Positions 1 to 9,487 of a stretch of DNA of 36,475 nt are shown piece by piece. The translations under genes and the position numbers were made by a program. Each line of letters begins with the position of its first letter. The first letter of the stretch is position 1. The notes under the pieces were generated by a model. It had not been told where the DNA came from. It did no database searches and saw only the letters and a list, made by a program, of their open reading frames with translations. The DNA is from Streptomyces lonarensis (GTDB taxonomy: Bacteria > Actinomycetota > Actinomycetes > Streptomycetales > Streptomycetaceae). The stretch covers positions 1-36,475 of the forward strand of contig NZ_JAAVJD010000029.1 of assembly GCF_012033735.1 (NCBI RefSeq). Direction: 5' to 3'.

Positions 1-88
1 CGGCGAACTCCTCGGCGACAGCCCGGAAGACCTTGGCCTCGGTCGCGTTCGAGGTGTCCCAGTAGGTGACGGTCACCGTGCCGTCGCC
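1..88 (-). repeat. Inverted copy of an internal malE segment at the window edge
   Basis: Read on the minus strand, bases 88 to 1 match malE bases 2682 to 2769 (position i pairs with 2770 minus i). By eye there is one mismatch in 88, at base 45 against 2725, which would change a Glu codon to Ala. Similarity stops at once beyond base 88. A genuine paralogue would be expected to show many synonymous changes, so this looks like a fold-back or chimeric contig end, or else a very recent inverted duplication. Confidence 0.9.
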
Positions 89-988
89 CCCGGGGCGGTC
101 GGGCCCCTCGCCCTCCGCTTCGCCCGGTCCGCCGCGCGGCCCGGCGGGCGCCGGCACCGTGGCGCCGGAACCGGCCTCGGCCGCCGCCCGCCGCACGGCG
201 ATGTGCCGCGGCAGCCGGTAGCAGAGCGAGCCGAACCAGAGCGCCGAGACGAGGAAGCCGAAGCCGAGGCAGACCATCCCGCCCACGGCGTCGAGCCAGA
301 AGTGGTTGGCGGTCGCGACGATCACGAACAGCGTCGCCACCGGGTACAGCGCGCCGAGTGCCTTCAGCCACCGGCGGCGTGCCAGGACGGCGACGGTGAG
401 GCCGCACCACAGCGACCAGCCGATGTGCATCGACGGCATGGCCGCGTACTGGTTGGACACGTTCTGCATCGACTCCGACGACAGCGAGCCCCACGTCTGG
501 TGGACCAGCCCGGTGTCGATGAAGTCCATGCCCTCCATCAGCCGCGGCGGGGCCAGCGGATAGAAGTAGTACCCGACCAGGGCCACGGCCGTGGTGGCGA
601 ACAGGACCAGCCGCGTGGCGCCGTACCGCCCCGGATGGCTGCGGAACAGCCAGACCAGCACGGCGATGGTCACCACGAAGTGCAGGGTGGCGTAGAAGTA
701 GTTGACGCCCACGATGAGCCAGGTGACGTCGTTGACCGCGTGGTTCACGGCCAGCTCGAAGTCGAGCCCCATCGCCTGCTGCAGGTCCCAGATCTGGTGG
801 GCGTGCCGCTGTGCGGCCTCCTCCTGCTCCGGCACCGCGTTGCGGATGTAGGAGTACACCGAGTAGCTGACCGCGATGAGCAGCAGCTCGAACCAGATGC
901 GGGGGCGGCGCGGGCGGCGGAACCGGTCGAGCGGTCTGCTGCGTTCCGACGGTCCGGTGGTCTCCTGGTCCACGTGTGCTGAGTTCAC
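1..988 (-). CDS. PAP2/Aur1-like integral membrane phosphatase or phosphotransferase, 3' end lost at the window edge
   Basis: I translated this frame by hand. It starts at GTG 988, with a GAAAG Shine-Dalgarno-like run about 10 bases upstream, and stays open to base 1. The upstream ATG at 999 hits a stop after four codons. The protein has about six hydrophobic stretches and the PAP2 (PF14378-like, inositolphosphotransferase Aur1/Ipt1) motifs: YPLAPPR, SMHIGWS with His188, and NHFWLDAVGG with His229 and Asp233. In this family the two His and the Asp form the phosphohistidine active site facing the outer membrane leaflet. The last genuine-looking residues are a Gly/Pro/Glu-rich tail. From base 88 downward the reading frame becomes a copy of malE residues 32 to 60, in the same frame, so the true C-terminus and stop codon are missing. 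The enzyme family is fairly sure; the lipid or phosphate substrate is unknown. Confidence 0.8.
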   Translation of the reverse strand, partial: MNSAHVDQETTGPSERSRPLDRFRRPRRPRIWFELLLIAVSYSVYSYIRNAVPEQEEAAQRHAHQIWDLQQAMGLDFELAVNHAVNDVTWLIVGVNYFYATLHFVVTIAVLVWLFRSHPGRYGATRLVLFATTAVALVGYYFYPLAPPRLMEGMDFIDTGLVHQTWGSLSSESMQNVSNQYAAMPSMHIGWSLWCGLTVAVLARRRWLKALGALYPVATLFVIVATANHFWLDAVGGMVCLGFGFLVSALWFGSLCYRLPRHIAVRRAAAEAGSGATVPAPAGPRGGPGEAEGEGPDRPGGDGTVTVTYWDTSNATEAKVFRAVAEEFA

Positions 989-1095
989 CCGGTGATCATC
1001 TTTCGGCCCGACGCTGATTACCCCCATGGGCGGACAGTCTGCCAGAGAGGCGCCGGTCAGCCGTCATACTGCGGTCCGGTCCGGGGTGGCTCGCG

Positions 1096-2130
1096 TCATC
1101 CTCGGGTCTGACCCGTGCCCGGCGCGGCCGCGGTGGAGCCGCGGACGACGAGCTCCGGCATGAAGACGAACTCGCTGTGGGGGGCCGGGGTGCCGCCGAC
1201 CTCCTCCAGCAGGGCCCGCACGGCGGCTTGGCCCATGGCGGTCACCGGCTGCCGGATGGTGGTCAGCGGCGGGTCGGTGAAGGCGATCAGCGGGGAGTCG
1301 TCGAAGCCGATGACGGAAACGTCGTGCGGGACGGCCAGCCCGTGTTGGCGCGCGGTGCGGACCGCTCCCAGCGCCATCATGTCGCTGGCGCAGACGACCG
1401 CGGTGCACCCCCGGGACAGCAGGGCGGCCGCCGCCGCCTGCCCGCCCTCCAGGGTGTAGAGGGAGTGCTCGATGAGGGCGGTGGCCTCGTCGTCGGTGAG
1501 CCCCAGCTCCTGCCGGACGGCGCGGCGGAACCCGGCGGTCTTCCGCTGCACCGGCACGAACCGGGCGGGGCCGAGCGCGAGGCCGACGCGGCGGTGGCCC
1601 AGCGAGGCGAGATGGGTGACCGCCAGCTGCATCGCGGCGGCGTCGTCGGGGGAGACGAACGGGGCCCGGACCGACTCCGAGTAGCCGTTGATCAGCACGA
1701 ACGGCACCCCGTGGCCGCGCAGCCGCTCGTACCGTCCGGTGTCGGCGGTGGTGTCCGCGTGCAGCCCCGAGACGAAGATGATGCCGGCGACGCCCCGGTC
1801 GACCAGCATGCCGGTCAGCTCGTCCTCGGTGGAGCCGCCCGGGGTCTGGGTGGCGAGGACCGGCGTGTACCCCTGGCGCGTCAACGCCTGCCCGATGACC
1901 TGCGCGAAGGCGGGGAAGATCGGGTTGTCCAGCTCCGGGGTGATCAGGCCGACCAGGCCCGCGCTGCGGCGCCGTAGCCTCGCCGGGCGCTCGTAGCCGA
2001 GGATGTCGAGTGCGGTCAGCACGGCTTCGCGGGTGGTCGCGGCGACACCTGGTTTGCCGTTGAGGACCCGGCTGACCGTCGCTTCGCTGACCCCCGCCTG
2101 GGCTGCGATGTCTGCTAGCCGCGCGGTCAC
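1096..2130 (-). CDS. malR: LacI-family transcriptional repressor of maltose/maltodextrin genes, MalR (Reg1) type
   Basis: This is a 344-residue LacI/GalR protein, the usual size of Streptomyces MalR/Reg1. The helix-turn-helix spans residues 5 to 24 (LADIAAQAGVSEATVSRVLN), followed by a hinge near residues 45 to 58 and a periplasmic-binding-protein-like sensor domain ending near LVVRGST. I chose GTG 2130 because it sits directly before the helix-turn-helix; the longer open frame upstream has no LacI homology. A TACAGT box lies 8 bases before this GTG, so the message may be nearly leaderless. The gene is divergent from malE and faces the transporter across a 458-base intergenic region holding CTTGC/GCAAG repeats. 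In Streptomyces MalR represses malEFG and amylase genes and is released by maltodextrin-type inducers. A close paralogue lies at 7772-8827. Confidence 0.85.
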   Translation of the reverse strand: MTARLADIAAQAGVSEATVSRVLNGKPGVAATTREAVLTALDILGYERPARLRRRSAGLVGLITPELDNPIFPAFAQVIGQALTRQGYTPVLATQTPGGSTEDELTGMLVDRGVAGIIFVSGLHADTTADTGRYERLRGHGVPFVLINGYSESVRAPFVSPDDAAAMQLAVTHLASLGHRRVGLALGPARFVPVQRKTAGFRRAVRQELGLTDDEATALIEHSLYTLEGGQAAAAALLSRGCTAVVCASDMMALGAVRTARQHGLAVPHDVSVIGFDDSPLIAFTDPPLTTIRQPVTAMGQAAVRALLEEVGGTPAPHSEFVFMPELVVRGSTAAAPGTGQTRG

Positions 2131-2138
2131 GCCTACGG

Positions 2139-2144
2139 ACTGTA
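2139..2144 (-). promoter_or_regulatory. malR: Possible malR -10 box
   Basis: Read on the minus strand the bases are TACAGT, 8 bases before the malR GTG. This matches the TANNNT pattern of Streptomyces -10 boxes and would give a very short or absent leader. There is no clear -35. Confidence 0.35.
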
Positions 2145-2444
2145 CCGGGCGGCCCACGGGCCCGCACAGGGCGCCGCCCCACTGTCCGGGATTGTCCCGC
2201 GGGCGCCGTTCGCCGGCGCCGCGGGCGCGCCGCCGGGCGGAACCCCCCGAGGCGCACGTCCCGCGCGTGCCCGGGCGGTCCCGCGCTGCCGCGGGGAGCG
2301 GTGGCGCCGCGCGGGCGTCGGTGCCCGCCGCACCCCGCGCCCCGGGGCCGCCCCCGGTCACCGGGGTGCCGCCGCGTGGCGCCGGGTCACCGTGGGGGAG
2401 GAGCCGCAGGGGCGCCGCACCGCCCCGGTCACGACCCGGCATCG

Positions 2445-2465
2445 CTTGCAGAAACTTGCCGCAAG
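2445..2465 (+). promoter_or_regulatory. MalR-type operator upstream of malE
   Basis: CTTGCAG (2445-2451) is followed after three bases by CTTGCCGCAAG (2455-2465), which is itself an inverted repeat of CTTGC around one base. The CTTGC words are 10 bases apart, one helical turn. The string TTGCAGAAA is shared with the amylase control region (9595-9603 on the plus strand). CTTGCAG-like repeats are the known type of Streptomyces MalR site; the assignment here is by position and similarity. Confidence 0.6.
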
Positions 2466-2588
2466 GTCTTTCCAAAGGATTGCGCCACTGTTACGTTCCT
2501 GCTCAGCCCGGCGCCGCAGCGGAGCGGCGCCCCCTGGGCGCGCCTTTCGCGTCCTCCCACGGGCGGAAGTCATGTTGAAGGAGTTCAC

Positions 2589-3836
2589 ATGCGGCGCAGC
2601 ATAGGGACGACGGCTGCCATCGCCGCCCTCGCACTCACCGCGACGGCGTGCGGCAGCGACGGGGACGACGCCGGGAGCGGCGGCGACGGCACGGTGACCG
2701 TCACCTACTGGGACACCTCGAACGAGACCGAGGCCAAGGTCTTCCGGGCTGTCGCCGAGGAGTTCGCCGAGGGCCGGGACGACGTCGAGGTCGACTACGT
2801 CAACATCGGCTGGGACGGCGCGCAGGACCGCTTCAAGAACGCCGCGCCGACCGGCGAGGCCCCGCACGTGATGCGCACCGAGGTCGCCTGGGTCTCGGAC
2901 TTCGCCAGCCTGGACTACCTCGCGCCGCTGGACGGCACCCCGGCCGTGGAGAACCAGGACGACTACCTGGAGCAGGCCTGGGCCTCCACGCAGTACGACG
3001 GCACCACCTACGCGGTCCCCCAGGTCATCGACACGCTCGCGCTGTTCTACAACAAGCAGCTCCTCGACGAGGCCGGCGTGGACGTCCCCGAGAGCCTGAC
3101 CGACATCCAGGACTCCGTCGACGCCTTCGAGGAGTTGGAGGCCCCCTTCTACCTGCGCGGCGACGACGCCTACTGGTTCCTGCCCTACCTCTACGGTGAG
3201 GGCGGCGACCTGGTGGACGCCGACAGCGAGACCGTCACCGTCGACGACGCCGCGGGCGTGGCCGCCTTCCAGGCCGTGCAGGACCTGCTCGACTCCGGCG
3301 CCGCCATCACCGACACCACCGACGGCTGGGAGTCGATGATGTCGTCCTTCGGCAACGGCGACGTGGCGATGATGATCAACGGCCCCTGGGCGATCAACGA
3401 CGCCCGCGACGCCATCGGCGCCGAGAACCTGGGCGTCGCCCCGGTCCCCGCCGGCTCCGCCGCGCAGGGCTCCCCGCAGGGCGGCTGGAACTACGGCGTC
3501 TACGCCGGTCTGGGCGAGGCGGACATGTCCGCCGCCCAGGAGTTCGTCGCCTACATGTCCTCCGCCGAGGTGCAGCAGCGGATCACCGAGGAGCTGAGCC
3601 TGCTCCCGACCCGGTCCTCCGTCTACGAGGCCGAGAGCGTCGCCGCCAACGAGATGGTCGAGTTCTTCGCGCCCGCCGTCGAGGTCGCGCACGAGCGCGC
3701 CTGGATTCCGCAGGCCAACTCCCTCTTCGACCCGCTGAAGGAGGAAGCCGAGGCCATGCTGCTCGGCCGCGCCACCCCCGAGGAGACCACCGCCGCCATC
3801 GCCGACCGCTACCGGGAGCTCCTGGACTGGCAGTGA
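2589..3836 (+). CDS. malE: Maltose/maltodextrin-binding lipoprotein of an ABC importer
   Basis: This is a family-1 extracellular solute-binding protein of 415 residues. ATG 2589 follows GAAGGAG with a 5-base gap. Residues 1 to 20 form a lipoprotein signal peptide ending in a TATAC box, so Cys21 should be lipidated and anchor the protein outside the membrane. After it comes a short Gly/Asp-rich linker, then the mature domain starting at TVTVTYWDT. The protein is acidic and Trp/Tyr-rich, as sugar-binding proteins are. It heads malE-malF-malG-glucosidase, divergent from malR, which is the basis for the maltodextrin assignment; sequence alone would only say sugar. No ATPase is encoded here, and Streptomyces maltose importers use the shared MsiK ATPase encoded elsewhere. 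Codons 32 to 60 recur inverted at the window edge. Confidence 0.85.
   Translation: MRRSIGTTAAIAALALTATACGSDGDDAGSGGDGTVTVTYWDTSNETEAKVFRAVAEEFAEGRDDVEVDYVNIGWDGAQDRFKNAAPTGEAPHVMRTEVAWVSDFASLDYLAPLDGTPAVENQDDYLEQAWASTQYDGTTYAVPQVIDTLALFYNKQLLDEAGVDVPESLTDIQDSVDAFEELEAPFYLRGDDAYWFLPYLYGEGGDLVDADSETVTVDDAAGVAAFQAVQDLLDSGAAITDTTDGWESMMSSFGNGDVAMMINGPWAINDARDAIGAENLGVAPVPAGSAAQGSPQGGWNYGVYAGLGEADMSAAQEFVAYMSSAEVQQRITEELSLLPTRSSVYEAESVAANEMVEFFAPAVEVAHERAWIPQANSLFDPLKEEAEAMLLGRATPEETTAAIADRYRELLDWQ
2682..2769 (+). repeat. malE segment duplicated in inverted orientation at bases 1-88
   Basis: This is the malE-internal arm of the inverted repeat. Here the segment is in its normal coding context, with matching sequence logic on both sides, so this copy is the original and the window-edge copy is the displaced one. 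The two arms are about 2.6 kb apart. Confidence 0.9.
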
Positions 3837-3842
3837 CGGCGG

Positions 3843-3860
3843 GCGCGGCACCGGCCGCGC
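3843..3860 (+). terminator. malE-malF intergenic hairpin
   Basis: GCGCGG and CCGCGC can pair around a CACCGG loop just after the malE stop. There is no T-run, so it is more likely a stabilising or partial-termination hairpin than a full terminator. Such structures are common after the binding-protein gene of ABC operons and help make more binding protein than permease. Confidence 0.4.
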
Positions 3861-3910
3861 GCGGCAACCACCCGGCAGGACGCAGGAGATCGAGGAGCTG
3901 ACCGACAACC

Positions 3911-4975
3911 ATGGCTGACGCGAGCGGCCCGCCGGCGGTCGCGGCCGGGGGCGGAACCACCGCCCCCGCCGCGGGACCGGCGGCGGATCGGAAGGAGACG
4001 GGGCCGGCGGGCCCCGGTGGCCGCCCCGGGCCGGGCGCGCTGACGAGGCTGCGCCGCGGGCTGGCGACGCACTGGTACGCCTGGGTGATGGTGGCCCCGG
4101 TCGTCGCCGTCATCGGCGTGATCGTGGGGTGGCCGCTGGTCCGCGGCCTCTACCTGACGTTCACCGACGCCGACGAGAGCAACGTCGAGCGCCGGATCGG
4201 CGTCAACACCATCGACGCCAGCTACGAGTTCGTCGGCCTCCAGAACTACGTGGACGTGCTCACCGGCGGCCACTTCTGGGACAAGCTCGTCTGGACCGTC
4301 GTCTGGACGGTCTCCTGCGTCGTCATCACCTTCGTCATCGGCCTGACGCTGGCCAACATGCTCAACCGGAAGGTGCGGGGCCGCTCGCTCTACCGGATCG
4401 CGCTGATCCTGCCGTGGGCGATCCCGGCGTTCGTCTCGGTCTTCGCCTGGCGGATGCTGTACAACGAGCGGTCCGGCATCCTCAACGCCGCCCTGGAGGG
4501 CGGCGGGCTGAGCGCGATGAGCTGGCTGACCGACCCGTTCTGGGCGAAGGTCTCCGTCATCGCCGTCAACGTCTGGCTCGGCGTGCCGTTCATGCTCATC
4601 GCCATGCTGGGCGCCTTGCAGTCCATCCCCGCGGAGCAGTACGAGGCCGCGGAGATGGACGGCGCCACCGCGTGGCAGCGTTTCTGGAACATCACCCTCC
4701 CCGGGGTGCGGTCGGTCAGCGCCACCGTGGTGCTGCTCAGCAGCATCTGGACGTTCAACATGTTCCCGGTGATCTTCCTGCTCACCGGCGGCGGCCCGGT
4801 CGGCTCCACCGACATCCTCGTCACCGAGGCGTTCAAGCTGGCGTTCCAGCGCAGCCCCCGCGACTTCGCGGGCTCGGCCACCTGGGGCGTGCTCATCCTG
4901 ATCCTGCTGATCCTCTTCGCCCTCGTCTACCGGCGGGCGCTGCGGCAGCAGGGCGACAAAGAGGGGGCGTGGTGA
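3911..4975 (+). CDS. malF: ABC maltodextrin permease subunit, MalF type
   Basis: This 354-residue inner-membrane protein is of the binding-protein-dependent transport (BPD) family. After an unusually long Gly/Pro/Ala-rich cytoplasmic N-terminus of about 50 residues come six hydrophobic segments, near residues 57-80, 120-145, 158-180, 210-235, 262-290 and 325-345. The cytoplasmic EAA loop that docks the ATPase is visible as EQYEAAEMDGATAWQRF near residue 240, with the family Gly (DGA). GAGGAG lies about 14 bases before the ATG. The gene lies 74 bases after malE, and its stop overlaps the malG start (GTGA). It should pair with MalG as the translocation channel for sugars delivered by MalE. Confidence 0.88.
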   Translation: MADASGPPAVAAGGGTTAPAAGPAADRKETGPAGPGGRPGPGALTRLRRGLATHWYAWVMVAPVVAVIGVIVGWPLVRGLYLTFTDADESNVERRIGVNTIDASYEFVGLQNYVDVLTGGHFWDKLVWTVVWTVSCVVITFVIGLTLANMLNRKVRGRSLYRIALILPWAIPAFVSVFAWRMLYNERSGILNAALEGGGLSAMSWLTDPFWAKVSVIAVNVWLGVPFMLIAMLGALQSIPAEQYEAAEMDGATAWQRFWNITLPGVRSVSATVVLLSSIWTFNMFPVIFLLTGGGPVGSTDILVTEAFKLAFQRSPRDFAGSATWGVLILILLILFALVYRRALRQQGDKEGAW

Positions 4976-5919
4976 CCGTGGCCACCCAGTCCACCGTGCC
5001 CGCGGCGCAGACCGCCGGACCGACCGGCCCCGCGGCCCCGGCCGTGGCGGCCGGCCCCGCCGGGGGCGGCCCCGGCGGCACGCGGCAGCGGCGCCGCGGC
5101 GAGCGCGGCCCGCTGGCCTCCTTCGGCCTCCATCTCGGCCTGCTGGCTGGCGCGTTCATCGCGCTCTTCCCGCCGTTCTGGCTGCTGGTGACCTCGTTCA
5201 AGCCGCGCAGCGAGTCGTTCTCGCTGTCGCTGACCGCCGACTTCAGTTTCGACAACTACCAGTACGTCATCAACGAGACGGCGTTCCTGACCTGGTTCGG
5301 CAACTCGCTGCTGATCGTGGTGGTGACGACCTTCCTCGCGGTCTTCATCTCCTCCACCACCGGGTACGCCCTGAGCCGCTTCAAGTTCCCCGGCATGCGC
5401 TCGCTGATGTGGACCCTGCTGATCACGCAGATGTTCCCCATGGCGGTGCTGATCGTGCCGCTGTACAACCTGATGTCCCGGTACGGCCTGCTCAACCAGC
5501 CGGTCGGCCTCATCGTCACCTACCTCACCATCGCGGTGCCGTTCTGCGCCTGGATGATGAAGGGCTTCTTCGACACGATCCCCGTCTCCATCGACGAGTC
5601 GGGCCGGGTCGACGGCCTCTCGCCGTTCGGCACCTACTGGCGGCTGGTGCTGCCGCTGGCCAAGCCCGGGATCGCGGTGACGGCGTTCTACAGCTTCGTC
5701 ACCGCCTGGGCGGAGGTCGCCTACGCCACGGCGTTCCTGACCGGCGAGCAGAACCTGACCCTCGCGGGCGGCCTGCAGACCTTCGTCAACCAGCACACCC
5801 AGGACTGGCACCACATGACGGCCGCGGCCGTGCTCATCGCGGTCCCCGCCGCGCTGGTCTTCGGCTACGCGCAGAGACACCTGCAGGCCGGCCTGACCGC
5901 GGGAGCCACCAAGTCCTGA
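4972..5919 (+). CDS. malG: ABC maltodextrin permease subunit, MalG type
   Basis: This is a 315-residue BPD-family permease. GTG 4972 overlaps the malF stop as GTGA, which implies translational coupling. A Pro/Ala/Gly-rich N-terminus of about 45 residues precedes the first membrane span (near LHLGLLAGAFIALFPPFW), and about five further spans follow. The EAA loop reads SIDESGRVDGLSPFGTYWRL, with the conserved Gly. The C-terminal end (GLTAGATKS) is typical of MalG, whose tail in the E. coli protein reaches into the maltose site of the transporter. Downstream, a 13-bp hairpin separates it from the glucosidase gene. Confidence 0.88.
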   Translation: MTVATQSTVPAAQTAGPTGPAAPAVAAGPAGGGPGGTRQRRRGERGPLASFGLHLGLLAGAFIALFPPFWLLVTSFKPRSESFSLSLTADFSFDNYQYVINETAFLTWFGNSLLIVVVTTFLAVFISSTTGYALSRFKFPGMRSLMWTLLITQMFPMAVLIVPLYNLMSRYGLLNQPVGLIVTYLTIAVPFCAWMMKGFFDTIPVSIDESGRVDGLSPFGTYWRLVLPLAKPGIAVTAFYSFVTAWAEVAYATAFLTGEQNLTLAGGLQTFVNQHTQDWHHMTAAAVLIAVPAALVFGYAQRHLQAGLTAGATKS

Positions 5920-5927
5920 CCGTCCCC

Positions 5928-5959
5928 GCGGAGCCGGCGGCACGACCCGCCGGCTCCGC
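5928..5959 (+). terminator. Strong 13-bp hairpin between malG and the alpha-glucosidase gene
   Basis: GCGGAGCCGGCGG (5928-5940) pairs perfectly with CCGCCGGCTCCGC (5947-5959) around the loop CACGAC, starting eight bases after the malG stop. No T-run follows. It could act as a partial terminator or as a 3' stabiliser that separates malEFG expression from that of the downstream genes. The remaining bases up to 6104 show nothing except the AGGGAAG ribosome binding site of the glucosidase. Confidence 0.65.
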
Positions 5960-6104
5960 CGCCGCGCGGCGCGGCCCCGGCACCACGGCGTCCCGACCCC
6001 ACCGACCGCCCCGACCGACCCATCGACAGCGCCAGCGGCCCCCGGCCCGGACGCGGACGGCCCCGCCACCGCCTCCGGACGAACCCGACGAACCCAGGGA
6101 AGAC

Positions 6105-7771
<1,667 letters not shown>

Positions 7772-7775
<4 letters not shown>

Positions 7776-8827
7776 CGCAGGCTCCGGTCGGGCGCCTCCC
7801 CCGGGGGGCGCCGGCCGGCCCGGCCAGGCTCGCCGACATCGCCGGGCAGGCGGCGGTGAGCGAGGCCACGGTCAGCCGGGTCCTCAACGGCCGCGCGGGG
7901 GTGGCGGCGGCGACCCGGCAGAAGGTGCTGGCGGCGCTGGACGTCCTCGGCTACGAGCGGCCGGTCCGGCTGCGCCAACGCAGCGCCGGGCTGGTCGGGT
8001 TGGTCATCCCCGAACTGACCAACCCCATCTTCCCCGCCTTCGCCCAGGTCATCGAGCAGGTGCTCGCCGGCCACGGCTTCACCCCGGTGCTGTGCACCCA
8101 GACGCCGGGCGGCGCCACCGAGGACGAACTGGTGGAGCAGCTCGTCGAACGCGGCGTCACGGGCATCGTCTTCATGTCCGGCCTGCACGCGGACACCAGC
8201 GCCGACCCCGGCCGCTACGTCCGCCTGGCCGGCCGGGGCGTGCCGTTCGTCTGCATCAACGGTTTCAACCCGGCCGTCGCGGCCCCGTTCGTCTCCCCGG
8301 ACGACGCGGCGGCGACCCGCATCGCCGTCGGCCACCTGCACGACCTCGGCCACCGCCGTGTGGGTCTTGCGGTGGGCCCCACCCGGTTCGTCCCCGTGCA
8401 GCGCAAGCTCGCCGGCTTCCTCGCCGCCACCGGACTGACCGCGGAGGAGGCGCACGGGACGGGGCGGGTGCAGCACACCCTCTTCAGCGTCGAGGGCGGG
8501 CAGGCAGCCGCCGGCGCGCTCCTGGACGCGGGGTGCACCGGCATCGTCTGCGGCAGCGACATGATGGCCCTGGGCGTCGTCCGGGCCGCCCGGCAGCGGG
8601 GGCTGCGCGTACCGGAGGACGTCTCGGTCGTCGGCTACGACGACTCCGACCTCTTCGCCTTCACCGACCCGCCGCTCACCACGCTCCGCCAGCCGGTGCG
8701 GGCCATGGCCGCGGCCGCGGTCGACTCCCTGCTGGAGGAGGCGGCGGGCAACGCCGCGCACCACAACGAGTTCGTCTTCCAACCGGAGCTGGTGGTCCGG
8801 GGTTCGACCGCACCACCCGCCGCCTGA
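7772..8827 (+). CDS. Second LacI-family regulator, close paralogue of MalR
   Basis: This 351-residue LacI/GalR protein starts at GTG 7772, which overlaps the glucosidase stop. A 17-residue Pro/Gly-rich extension precedes the helix-turn-helix (residues 20 to 39, LADIAGQAAVSEATVSRVLN). Over the first 148 aligned residues I count roughly 112 identities with MalR, and the stretch from VSEATVSRVLNG, which includes the recognition helix, is identical. Both sensor domains share FVPVQRK, GSDMMALG or ASDMMALG, and TDPPLTT. It probably binds the same operators with a different inducer preference, or has a modulating role. Being the last gene of the operon it would regulate, it would form a feedback loop. 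A small hairpin spans its stop codon. Confidence 0.85.
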
Positions 8828-8844
8828 GGCCGCCGATTCCTCAG
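8824..8844. terminator. Short hairpin spanning two convergent stop codons
   Basis: CTGAGG (8824-8829) and CCTCAG (8839-8844) are perfect complements around a 9-base loop. Each arm contains the TGA stop of one of the convergent genes (8825-8827 on plus, 8841-8843 on minus). It could serve both strands, but a 6-bp stem without a T-run is weak. Confidence 0.4.
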
Positions 8845-9314
8845 CCGACCGGGCCGCCGCTCCAGTCCGGGGTGTCGTCGTCGTGGTGGGCGAGGGTGAC
8901 GGTCAACCCGCCGGCCCGGTAGGCCCGCCAGGTCATGCCGTGGGTGCGTGCCGTCGCCGTCGTCCGCACCCCGTCGCCCGGGTCGTGCGTCTCGTCGCCC
9001 ACCGGCACCTGCCGGGCGGTCTGCCCGGCGTGGAAGAGGAGATCCCGCCGCAGGCAGCTGACCGGGTCCAGCTCCGGTTCGCCACCGCCGGTGTGCCGCC
9101 AGGTCGTCAGGGCGGCGGGGGTGCCGTCGGCGGCGGTGTGCACCGCGAGCGTGCGCAGCACCCCGTGGTCCGCGCTGACGCCCGTGATCCAACTCAGCGC
9201 CGCCACCGGCCCGCCCTCCGGGGCCCGGGGCACGGGCGGCGCTCCCAGCGGGTGGAGTTGGGAGTCGGTGGAGTGGGCGTAGACGGTCCATTCCGGTTGC
9301 GGCGCACGGGACAT
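8841..9314 (-). CDS. Conserved-looking protein of unknown function, 157 residues
   Basis: I do not recognise the family. The 157-residue protein starts at ATG 9314 with a TACCGT box exactly six bases upstream and no Shine-Dalgarno, as for a leaderless mRNA. It is predicted soluble, without signal peptide or membrane segment. It begins PEWTVYAHSTDSQ and has a middle rich in short beta-like segments (LRTLAVHTAADGTPAALTTWRH), then MTWRAYRAGGLTVTLAHHDDDTPDW near the C-terminus, split here only by my quotation. Coding bias is normal. It converges on the second LacI gene, and nothing ties it to sugar use. Confidence 0.7.
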   Translation of the reverse strand: MSRAPQPEWTVYAHSTDSQLHPLGAPPVPRAPEGGPVAALSWITGVSADHGVLRTLAVHTAADGTPAALTTWRHTGGGEPELDPVSCLRRDLLFHAGQTARQVPVGDETHDPGDGVRTTATARTHGMTWRAYRAGGLTVTLAHHDDDTPDWSGGPVG

Positions 9315-9326
9315 GGGACGACGGTA
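9315..9326 (-). promoter_or_regulatory. Leaderless -10 box for the 157-residue unknown gene
   Basis: On the minus strand TACCGT (9326-9321) is followed by six bases and then the ATG at 9314. The same TANNNT-N6-start spacing recurs at three other genes in this window. Confidence 0.55.
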
Positions 9327-9487
9327 GCGCACCGGTCGGCGGCGCGGGCCGCACTTCGGCACGCCCGCCGCCGACCGACTGCGGCGGGCCCCCGCGGGCG
9401 GTCGACCGACGGGCCCCGCGCGCGGCACCCGGGGATGCGCGGCCGGGCGCCGGGACGGCAGGACCGGCCGGCGGCGCAACTTCTTGC

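Larger units (their letters stand above)
2131..2588. promoter_or_regulatory. Divergent malR-malE control region
   Basis: This 458-base intergenic region contains no convincing gene. The first 300 bases next to malR are very GC-rich and featureless. The last 150 bases are less GC-rich and carry the operator-like repeats at 2445-2465. A possible malE -10 box is TACGTT at 2492-2497, but no good -35 is visible. The malE ribosome binding site GAAGGAG is at 2577-2583, five bases before the ATG. Confidence 0.6.

Noticed and set aside
1131..2475. Longer MalR start or antisense proteins in the malR-malE region
   Set aside because: The upstream extension is low-complexity and lacks a ribosome binding site; LacI homology starts exactly at GTG 2130.
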